Position numbers and translations under genes: made by a program | Notes under the pieces: generated by a model | Told to the model about the DNA's origin: nothing | The model's database searches: none | The model's input: the letters and a program-made list of their open reading frames with translations, nothing else | Part shown: positions 1 through 5,730 of the stretch, one piece after another | Layout: every line of letters starts with the position of its first letter | How positions within the stretch are numbered: the first letter of the stretch is position 1 | Assembly: GCA_036397635.1 (NCBI GenBank) | Contig: DASWIP010000083.1 | Location: forward strand, 1-13,219 | DNA length: 13,219 bases | Reading direction: 5' to 3' | From: DASWIP01 sp036397635 | Lineage (GTDB): Bacteria > Actinomycetota > AC-67

Positions 1-1
1 C

Positions 2-88
2 GTCGGCGGGCGTGATGGTGCGCTGCTCGTGCCAGCGCATCGCGCGCCGCACCGGCCACGGCATGTCACGAGCGTGCAGATCGTCCAC
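2..88 (-). CDS. 5' end of an unidentified protein, cut by the window edge
   Basis: About 29 codons stay open from a GTG at 88 down to the left edge. The GTG is preceded by a good ribosome-binding sequence, AAGGGGAG (plus-strand 96-103), with a 7-base spacer. An internal ATG at 64 has no such signal, which favours the GTG. The visible peptide starts (M)DDLHARDMPWPVRRAM and is rich in Trp, Arg and His. I do not recognise the family. The gene is divergent from the ygfZ-like gene across about 113 bases, so promoters for both should lie at 89-201. The call rests only on the open frame, the SD and the layout; a chance short ORF is possible. Confidence 0.4.
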   Translation of the reverse strand, partial: MDDLHARDMPWPVRRAMRWHEQRTITPAD

Positions 89-201
89 TTCGATGCTCCC
101 CTTCGCCGGACCGCGTTCGGGCCCGTGCGGGTCGAACCGCGTTCGCCGGCCCGCCAAGGATATCGGGCCGACACGATGCCGGCGCGCTAGTCTGGCGTCG
201 G

Positions 202-1092
202 ATGGACGCTACCGGTTTCCAGGCACTGTTCGAGCTGTTCGCGGTCGCAACCCCCCCGCGGACGATCGTTCGCGTGCGCGGCGAGAAGACGCTCGCGTTC
301 CTCCACGACGTGGCGACTTCGGATCTTGCTGCGTTGCGGCCGGGCGAGGGGGCGTCGACCTGCTTCCTCGACGAGAAAGGTCGCGTGCAGGCAGAGGCGC
401 GCGCGCTCGCGCTCGATGATGGCAGCGCGCTGCTCGACGCGGAACCAGCAGCAGCGGGATACCTCACCGGATGGCTCGCGCGCATCGCGCCGCTGTCGGG
501 ATGCGAGATCACCGACGAAACGGCCGGGTGGCAGGTCGCGGCCGTGCGCGGCCCGAAGGCCGGCGTCGCGCTGGGGCTCGATGCCGACCTCGCCGAGCAC
601 GCGTTCGTGCAGCGCGACTCGCAGCTGCTCGTGCGTGTTGAATGGGGATTGCCCGGGTTCGATGTCTTCTCACCATCGCCCGAGCAGCTCGTGCTCGACG
701 ACGCGATCCGGGTCGACGACGAGACGTTCGAGGCCGCGCGCATCGCCGCCGGCCGCCCGCGCTTCGGCATCGACATCACCGAGGAGACGCTGGTGAACGA
801 GACGCCGCTTCTCGCTCGTGCGGTCGCGATGACGAAGGGCTGCTACCCGGGGCAAGAGTCGGTTGCGCGCGTGCACAACCTGGGCAAGATCCGCCGGCAC
901 CTCGTCGGCCTCGACCTCGCCGTGCCGGCGTCCGTGGCGCCGGGTGCTGCCGTGCTCGTGGGTGAGGACGAGGTCGGGGTGGTCACGTCGGCAGCCGGGA
1001 GTGCCGCGATCGCGCGCGCACGCGCGGATGTCAAGGCTGGAGCGACGGTCAAGGTCGACGGAACCGAGGCCGTCGTGCGCGCGCTCGGCTGA
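202..1092 (+). CDS. ygfZ: YgfZ/GcvT-like folate-binding protein (Fe-S cluster maintenance)
   Basis: This 296-residue protein resembles the cytoplasmic YgfZ family, relatives of the glycine-cleavage T protein. Family members bind tetrahydrofolate and help maintain or repair some Fe-S enzymes. The diagnostic signature KGCYPGQE lies at residues 212-219, with the family's conserved cysteine at 214. The N-terminal part (GEKTLAFLHDVATSDL, about residues 28-43) is the usual GcvT-fold start, and the C-terminal segment after about residue 225 fits the small beta-barrel domain. Length is normal for actinobacterial members. The ATG at 202 has only a weak SD and could be translated from a very short leader. 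The gene appears intact. A tRNA-Glu follows 70 bases downstream, and no clear terminator lies between them. Confidence 0.9.
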   Translation: MDATGFQALFELFAVATPPRTIVRVRGEKTLAFLHDVATSDLAALRPGEGASTCFLDEKGRVQAEARALALDDGSALLDAEPAAAGYLTGWLARIAPLSGCEITDETAGWQVAAVRGPKAGVALGLDADLAEHAFVQRDSQLLVRVEWGLPGFDVFSPSPEQLVLDDAIRVDDETFEAARIAAGRPRFGIDITEETLVNETPLLARAVAMTKGCYPGQESVARVHNLGKIRRHLVGLDLAVPASVAPGAAVLVGEDEVGVVTSAAGSAAIARARADVKAGATVKVDGTEAVVRALG

Positions 1093-1162
1093 ATCGGGCA
1101 CGGTAGCTCGGGGGCAACAGTTCCGGGGCGAGCAGATGCGCGCGGCGCTATCCTTGGCGTCG

Positions 1163-1235
1163 GTCCCCATCGTCCAGTGGCCTAGGATCCCACCCTTTCA
1201 AGGTGGTGACACGGGTTCGAATCCCGTTGGGGACG
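1163..1235 (+). tRNA. trnE: tRNA-Glu (anticodon TTC)
   Basis: The 73-base cloverleaf is complete. The acceptor stem GTCCCCA pairs with TGGGGAC. The anticodon arm is CCACC-CTTTCAA-GGTGG, which gives anticodon TTC. The T arm is ACGGG-TTCGAAT-CCCGT, and the discriminator base is G at 1235. CCA is not encoded; the sequence continues GCAACG or similar after GGGGAC. A short T run (TCTTTTT, about 1249-1255) follows and may help end transcription. The gene marks the left border of the accessory-looking stretch, and tRNA genes are common integration sites. Confidence 0.95.
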
Positions 1236-1323
1236 CAACGCGCGGGACTCTTTTTCGAGAAGATGGCGTCGATCCGGTCACATCGGGCCGCGGGCGCACC
1301 CCCTTCGTGCTATCAGCGTATGG

Positions 1324-2271
1324 ATGGGTGTCAAATGCGATCCGAACCATACGCCGGCAATCGGTGAGCGCGCGGTCGCGCGCATGGCCGCTCGACAGCA
1401 TGGCTTGTTCACCCGAGTGCAAGCACTGCGCGCTGGGATCACGGCATCCACTATCAAACACAGGCTCCGAGCTCGCCGCTGGCTGCTCGCCCTGCCGAAC
1501 GTCTACCAGGTCGCCGGAACTCCGGCGACCTGGCGGCAGCGTGCCATGGCGGCGTGTCTGCATCTCGGTCCGCGCGCAACCTTGTCGTGGCGAGCAGCGG
1601 CGACGCTCACCGGCTTCCCCACCGCTCGAGCTCGACGACTGGAGGTATCCGTGACGAAGCACCGCAACCGATCCGGGAAGCACGACATCATCATCCACAT
1701 CCCCGAAGAGCCGATCCCGGATGAGGACGTGACGACGATCGATGGGATCCCCGTTACGAAACCTGCGCGCACGCTCATCGATCTCGCGATGGTCGAGCCT
1801 GTCGATGTCCTTGAACGATGCCTCGACGACGCGCTCCGCCGACGGCTCGTCTCGCTGACATTCCTCGACCGGTGGCTCGCGGACCCGCGGCGGAAGAAAC
1901 ATCGTGGTGCCCGCGTCTTGCGGCGGCTCGTCGATGAGCGGGCGACGCACGGAGTCACCGATAGCGAGGGTGAGGCGAAGCTCCTTCAGTTGATCCGCGA
2001 GCGAGGGTTGCCTCTTCCGATGCTGCAGTACGTGATCGTGGACGAAGAGCGATTCGTCGCTCGCGTCGACTTCGCCTATCCCGAACAGCGTGTCGCCATC
2101 GAGATGGACAGTTTCCGTCATCACGACACGCGCACCACCTTCGACAGCGAGCGCGCGCGCGGCAACGAGGTCGAGGGGTTGGGCTGGCGCCTGCTGCGCG
2201 TGACCACGGTTCACGTCGAGCGCGACCCCGACGCCGTTGTCACCTGGATCGGGCGAGCGTTGGATCTGTGA
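1324..2271 (+). CDS. AbiEi-type winged-helix protein with DUF559/PD-(D/E)xK-like C-terminal domain
   Basis: This 315-residue protein belongs to an actinobacterial group usually labelled AbiEi-type antitoxin domain plus DUF559. The N-terminal part (about 17-75) looks like the AbiEi winged helix: a helix containing QHGLFTRVQALRAG, then HRLRARRWLLALPNVY. A central segment contains the typical KPARTLIDLA (146-155). The C-terminal domain has a restriction-like core: E217 in SEGEAKLLQLI, D249 in RVDFAYPEQ, then E260-x-D262, with His266/267 nearby. It could be a DNA nuclease or a transcriptional regulator. No AbiEii-type nucleotidyltransferase toxin lies next to it, so a toxin-antitoxin role is not supported here. 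The ATG at 1324 is the first in-frame start; an ATG at residue 21 (1384) would keep the whole winged helix and cannot be excluded. It starts 88 bases after the tRNA. Confidence 0.75.
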   Translation: MGVKCDPNHTPAIGERAVARMAARQHGLFTRVQALRAGITASTIKHRLRARRWLLALPNVYQVAGTPATWRQRAMAACLHLGPRATLSWRAAATLTGFPTARARRLEVSVTKHRNRSGKHDIIIHIPEEPIPDEDVTTIDGIPVTKPARTLIDLAMVEPVDVLERCLDDALRRRLVSLTFLDRWLADPRRKKHRGARVLRRLVDERATHGVTDSEGEAKLLQLIRERGLPLPMLQYVIVDEERFVARVDFAYPEQRVAIEMDSFRHHDTRTTFDSERARGNEVEGLGWRLLRVTTVHVERDPDAVVTWIGRALDL

Positions 2272-2301
2272 GCTGCTAGCCCCTCCGTTCTTTGCCTTAT
2301 T

Positions 2302-2665
2302 TCATGTCGGTCCGTAACCCTCCACGAGGGTGCCGGCAGGGAGGCCAGATCCGAACGTGATCGTGAAAGTGGCGCGTCCGCCGTAGGGATGCAGGCAGTG
2401 ATCACCTGAGGTCGCGACGAACGTGACTTGGTGGCTGCCGGGTTCGGTGAATGTGTGCTCGAATGACATCGTCTCCGACCCAGCGCGTGAGCGAGGCGCG
2501 GTCCATGCGCCGTATCGATGCTCGCAGGGTCGCTCCGTCTGCTTGCCGTAGTGTTCGCCGTCGATCACGAAACTGCAAGCAGGTGACTCGCGCGTCCGGG
2601 TCGCGGGCCGTGGCGGTGAAGGTGACAGGCTCTCCGGCGACCGGGCTCGGGTGAGTAAAAGCCAT
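2302..2665 (-). pseudogene. PKD/Ig-like domain protein remnant, frameshifted and truncated
   Basis: Two minus-strand frames together spell one beta-sandwich domain. The upstream frame reads MAFTHPSPVAGEPVTFTATA then RDPDA (from 2665 to about 2600), the classic opening of a PKD-like repeat. The downstream frame continues CSFVIDGEHYG and SFEHTFTEPGSHQVTFVA and ends at TGA 2302-2304. The join falls near 2580-2605 and needs a one-base shift. Upstream of 2665 the frame stays open but reads unlike a secreted-protein N-terminus: there is no signal peptide and the composition is odd. The piece is therefore probably a truncated fragment of a larger surface or exported protein. It lies just downstream of the mazF gene on the same strand. 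A sequencing indel could mimic the frameshift but would not explain the missing N-terminus. Confidence 0.55.
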
Positions 2666-2819
2666 CGACCGTAAGATCACGTTCGTCGTCTGGTCCAACG
2701 ATGATGGATATTTCGGTCCCGAAAGCCCCACCTTGCACCGCATCTCGTGGCCTGGACGACGAACAGACTCGCGCTCTGAAGGGATGCAGCAGGGATCGTT
2801 TGATCGGAACCGCTGCGCG

Positions 2820-3128
2820 TTAGCAGCCAAGCGAATAGTTGATCGCCGAACAGACCCTGCGCATGGTGCCGTCGCCGATCTGCCCAACGCGGGCCGTAAG
2901 CGAAGCCTGCCTGACCGTATGGATGCCGTCGCAGTTGATCACAGAGAGGCGGTCAAGCCCGGCTTCGACGTGGTCGACCTCAACCTCGGCGGCCAGGCCA
3001 CGGATGGACGTGGTGACCTCGGCGACGGTGACGAGAGCACGCACGTCTATCACTTCCGAGCGCGTCAACACAACAACCGGTCGCCTCTTACGGCCGACCT
3101 GCGCCAACCAGAGCTCTCCTCGCCTCAT
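2820..3128 (-). CDS. mazF: MazF/PemK-family mRNA endoribonuclease toxin
   Basis: This 102-residue protein has the length and order of motifs of MazF toxins, sequence-specific ribonucleases of type II toxin-antitoxin systems. The beta-barrel start is MRRGELWLAQVGRKRRPVVV (1-20). VAEVTTSIRGLAAEVEV (35-51) corresponds to the conserved TxxIRGL...EV strand-loop, and LSVINCDGIHTVRQASL (61-77) to the family's S-x-x-N-x-D-x-I-x-T block. Nothing is missing, so it is probably active. Its ATG at 3128 overlaps the antitoxin stop by four bases (ATGA), so the two are translationally coupled and co-transcribed, with the antitoxin first. In this family the toxin cuts RNA when the labile antitoxin is lost; the target sequence cannot be read from here. 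Confidence 0.9.
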   Translation of the reverse strand: MRRGELWLAQVGRKRRPVVVLTRSEVIDVRALVTVAEVTTSIRGLAAEVEVDHVEAGLDRLSVINCDGIHTVRQASLTARVGQIGDGTMRRVCSAINYSLGC

Positions 3129-3334
3129 TCCTCACTCCATGCCTCGGCCTGCGTCCAGAACGAGTCGGGGCGTTCGGGATGTCGTTGATAGGCCTGCCTG
3201 TCCGACCGCGCCAGCGCGACGCGCACCGCGTCCGCGACGCCTTGCCGGGCAGCCGCTGAGATGTTGATCCCAAGCTGTCGCGCGCGCTCGGCCAACTCCG
3301 GATCGAGCGAGAAGGTGGTGCGTGAGGAAGCCAT
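3125..3334 (-). CDS. CcdA/MazE-like ribbon-helix-helix antitoxin of the mazF operon
   Basis: This 69-residue protein is the antitoxin partner of the MazF toxin. Residues 1-45 (TTFSLDPELAERARQLGINI then SAAARQGVADAV) match a CcdA-like ribbon-helix-helix DNA-binding domain with one beta strand and two helices. The tail YQRHPERPDSFWTQAEAW (about 49-66) is the acidic, Trp-containing toxin-binding segment seen in this antitoxin group. It precedes the toxin and overlaps it by four bases. A 7-5-7 inverted repeat starts nine bases upstream of its ATG, as expected for an autoregulating antitoxin. There is no strong Shine-Dalgarno sequence, so translation may start on a very short leader. A CcdA-type antitoxin paired with a MazF-type toxin is a known mixed arrangement. 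Confidence 0.88.
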   Translation of the reverse strand: MASSRTTFSLDPELAERARQLGINISAAARQGVADAVRVALARSDRQAYQRHPERPDSFWTQAEAWSEE

Positions 3335-3342
3335 ATGGAGAT

Positions 3343-3361
3343 GCTATCAGATGATGATAGC
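3343..3361. promoter_or_regulatory. Inverted-repeat operator for the antitoxin-mazF operon
   Basis: GCTATCA-GATGA-TGATAGC is a perfect 7-base inverted repeat with a 5-base spacer, nine bases upstream of the antitoxin ATG (minus strand). It is AT-rich against a GC-rich background and contains TATCAT-like words that could be the -10 element. Ribbon-helix-helix antitoxins usually repress their own promoter through such palindromes. That the antitoxin binds this site is inferred from position and symmetry. Confidence 0.65.
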
Positions 3362-3463
3362 TTCTGTCGCGCCATGGGTGTCGGACGTGAGGATCTGCGA
3401 GGTTATCGAGCGTGAGCAAGAACGCTTCGTTCTAGCCAGGAAGGATGCCACGTTCTCCGCCTC

Positions 3464-4353
3464 GTGAAAGCTGCCACGAACAGCTCGGGCAAGGTTCGCG
3501 GCGGACGCCTCGTGCCGCGACACGCCGCGCAGCAGGTCATCCAGAGCCTCGGCGAAGCCCAGTGGTCCTCGTCAACGGTCCCCGACAGGCCGGCAAGACG
3601 ACCTTGGTCCGCGACCAGCTTCGCCGGCGCATCGGAGGCTCGTTCGTCACCCTCGACGACGAGGCCCAGCTCCAGGCGTGCCTGGCAGATCCGGTGACCC
3701 TTCCGGAGCGACCCTCCCCATAGTCGTGGACGAGTGCCAGCGGGCCGGCGACACCTTGCTCCGTACGTCAAAGCGCTCGTTGACCGCGAGCGCACGCCGG
3801 GACGCGTTCTGCTGGCGGGCTCGACGCGGTTCCTGACGATGCCCCGGATCTCCGAGTCGCTGGCCGGCCTGGTCCACATCGCCGAGCTGTGGCCGTTCTC
3901 TGCGGGCGAGGCGGACCTCCTTGGACCGCAGGCCGACTCGCTGCTGCCGGCGTTGCTCGGGGAGGCCTCGATCGTCCCCTCGTTCCAGGGACGGACCATG
4001 CCGACCCGGCGGGAGTATCTCGATCCCAGCGCGACATCCCCGAGATCAGCCGCATCCAACACGTGGCCGGAGCTGCCGCGGATCCTGCGCCTGCTGGCAG
4101 CCTCGACGGCGCAGGAGGTCAACGACGTGGAGATGGCGAGCCGATCGAGCATCGACCGTCGGACCTTGCGCGCCAACTACTTGCCGCTCCTGCACACGGT
4201 CTATCTCGCCCACGAGGTGCCGGCGTCGTCGCGCAACCTCGTCTCCCGCGTGGCGAAGAGACCGAAGGCATACCTGACCGACACCGGGATCGCCGCGATC
4301 TGATCGGCGCAGACGAGCAGCGGCTCGCGGAGCCAACCGCGGCCGGCGTGGTC
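3464..4353 (+). pseudogene. Decayed AAA/DUF4143-family ATPase (several frameshifts, internal deletion, truncated)
   Basis: Fragments in shifting frames line up with the order of AAA_14/DUF4143 ATPases. LVPRHAAQQVIQSLGEA (3509-3559) is followed after a frame change by VVLVNGPRQAGKTTLVRDQL, which contains Walker A GPRQAGKT (about 3575-3600). A TAG at 3720-3722 ends that frame, while the next frame carries Walker B-like IVVDECQ (about 3722-3742). A further shift near 3755 leads to YVKALVDRER and the conserved GRVLLAGSTRFLTMPRISES (about 3798-3857). Around 4015-4040 REYLD jumps to pieces of DIPEISRIQHV and then ELPRILRLLAAS, so the middle of the DUF4143 domain is deleted. RTLRANYLPLLHTVYLAHEV and KAYLTDTGIAA follow, a stop comes at 4301, and the frame then shifts to LIGADEQRLAEPTAAGV before similarity ends near 4353. 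The cellular role of this family is poorly defined. This copy cannot encode a working ATPase. Confidence 0.8.
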
Positions 4354-4477
4354 TTGAGCTCGGCCTTTGGACCAGGCGCCACACCCATGAGCCCACGCGG
4401 CGATGAAGTCGCGACGGCCCCTCTGCCGGCGAAGTTCGGCCCGGTCGCCGTCGTCGGTGCGAGAGTGCGCCTCGCCG

Positions 4478-5119
4478 TTAGTGCGAGACCATCTTGAGCA
4501 CGCCCGGGTGACCCGAGAGCGTTACCGACCGAGCCAGCCGCTCGAACTCGATCGATCCGGTTACGATCGCGCTGCGCTCAACGACCGCGCTCCCGATGTA
4601 CGCGCACACGATCGTCAAGAAGCAGGTCCCTACGCCGACGCCGGGCGGTCGCACGAGCGGCGCGCCCGTCCCGACGAAGGCGAGATCCGCACTCACGTAC
4701 GACTGGGCTTCTTCGCTGTGGATCCGACTCCAGCCGTCCGGCGCGCGCGCGTACACCCACGTGTAAACGGACGTCCGGATCCTTCCCGATGCGGTCGCCT
4801 CCCACGTGATCGGATCGAACCGGTAGGGGCTCCCGTGGAGGCAGCCGGACTCGAAGAAGACCGTCAGCAGCTCATCCGTTTCCTCACGATGGTCGATCCA
4901 GACGCAAAACTCCGTCGGGTAGGTGGGTGCCCAGCGTTTCGCCTGGATGGCAACCCGGTTGCCGTCGACGGAGAACGCCGCCACGTCGGCATAACTCCGC
5001 ACGCGCGCATCGATCAGCGGATCCGCCGCCGCCGGAAGGGACCCGGCCGTCATCGCCGCGATCCCCAGCAGAAGGGCAGCTCGCCAGCCTATAGGCCGTC
5101 GCTCGGTGCCCGGTCTCAT
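4478..5119 (-). CDS. Small exported protein of unknown function
   Basis: This 213-residue protein has a clear Sec-type signal peptide: basic start (RPGTERRP), hydrophobic stretch WRAALLLGIAAMTAGSL, and likely cleavage after AAA at residue 32. The mature part is about 180 residues and rich in beta-forming segments (VAAFSVDGNRVAIQAKRW, TSVYTWVYARAPDGW). It has four cysteines, at 72, 93, 166 and 172, enough for two disulfides. No transmembrane helix follows the signal, so it is probably secreted or periplasm-like. I do not recognise the family. Its ATG at 5119 is preceded directly by a G-rich run (GGGGGGAG) that leaves little SD spacing, and there is no better in-frame start before the signal peptide. 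It stands alone between a pseudogene and an IS remnant. Confidence 0.65.
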   Translation of the reverse strand: MRPGTERRPIGWRAALLLGIAAMTAGSLPAAADPLIDARVRSYADVAAFSVDGNRVAIQAKRWAPTYPTEFCVWIDHREETDELLTVFFESGCLHGSPYRFDPITWEATASGRIRTSVYTWVYARAPDGWSRIHSEEAQSYVSADLAFVGTGAPLVRPPGVGVGTCFLTIVCAYIGSAVVERSAIVTGSIEFERLARSVTLSGHPGVLKMVSH

Positions 5120-5254
5120 CTCCCCCCCGTTCGTCCCCGCCCCGACGTCGCGGTTGCCATTGCGAGCTCACGATAGGCGTCGAGACCTCTTCGACGGACA
5201 GGCGTAGGGTCGAGCCCTACCGCTGTAAACGACGGACTTACCGATCGGTCGGAC

Positions 5255-5408
5255 AGCCACACAAGCCGTTGTTCCCGGCCATGAACAACAACGCCAAGGC
5301 GGTCTCTCATCGTGCATGTGGGTTCCGCACCGCGAAGCCTTCACGCTGGCGCAACTTCACTGCCTCGGCAAGCTCCCACTACCGGAAATCGCCCACAGAT
5401 TCGCGTGA
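5255..5408 (+). mobile_element. Remnant of a transposase C-terminus (ISL3-like), one-base frameshift
   Basis: In one frame the stretch from about 5266 reads PLFPAMNNNAKAVSHRACGF then RTAK (to 5337). In the next frame AFTLAQLHCLGKLPLPEIAH then RFA and a TGA at 5406-5408. Joined by restoring one base near 5337, the pattern NxxAKxxSHRAxGFRTA...L..HCLGxLPxPExxHRF resembles C-termini I associate with ISL3-type DDE transposases. The family name is tentative because only about 45 residues are left and the catalytic residues are absent. Upstream sequence to 5220 stays partly open but does not look like transposase. No terminal inverted repeats or target duplication could be identified. Confidence 0.55.
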
Positions 5409-5444
5409 GGAGCCACCAAACTAATGGGCCCGGCGTCCACGACC

Positions 5445-5462
5445 TAGCCATAGGTATGGCTA
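5445..5462. repeat. 18-base palindrome, two 8-base arms around GG
   Basis: TAGCCATA-GG-TATGGCTA has perfect 8-base arms, is AT-rich relative to its surroundings, and lies 37 bases past the transposase remnant. It could be an operator, a recombination or insertion scar, or part of an IS end. No gene starts close enough on either strand to assign it. Confidence 0.6.
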
Positions 5463-5730
5463 TGTATCATTCCCGTTCCGTGCGCCCTCGTTCACCAGCC
5501 CCACCATGAGCCGTATCCGCCGATCCGGCATGGGTTTGACCCGGAACTCCCTCGCCACAGGAAAGGGCCGGCCCAATCCTCAGATAGGGGCTGCTCACGC
5601 CCTCGCTCCTCCCCAGACCGCACCTTGAGGTGGACGTTGACCAAGATGGGGGGGCGGGGGTAGGGAACCCTGCACGGCGGCGAATTGAGGGCAACGGGGC
5701 GCGCCCTGGTCGCCCAGACCTACCGGTAAC

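Larger units (their letters stand above)
5120..5730. other. Intergenic decay zone between two exported-protein genes
   Basis: About 610 bases hold no convincing intact gene. They contain a transposase C-terminal remnant (5255-5408), an 18-base palindrome (5445-5462), a G-rich run at 5648-5665 (tracts of 7, 5 and 3 G), and the 10-base palindrome GGGCGCGCCC at 5697-5706. That last palindrome lies 25 bases past the stop of the binding-protein gene and could be part of a weak terminator. Short open frames of 60-75 codons on both strands have low-complexity Arg/Pro/Ser composition and no ribosome-binding sites, so I leave them out. Confidence 0.6.

Noticed and set aside
1211..1235. Duplicated tRNA 3' end as an attachment site elsewhere in the window
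   Set aside because: No copy of the T-arm/acceptor sequence was found by eye in the remaining 12 kb.
1198..2214. Long minus-strand open frame (338 codons) opposite the AbiEi-type gene and part of the tRNA
   Set aside because: It is antisense to a gene with recognisable domains. Its own protein is Arg/Asp-rich without motifs and its end is simply the complement of the tRNA.
5467..5694. Short open frames in the stretch before the binding-protein gene
   Set aside because: They have no ribosome-binding site, a low-complexity composition, and competing frames of similar length.
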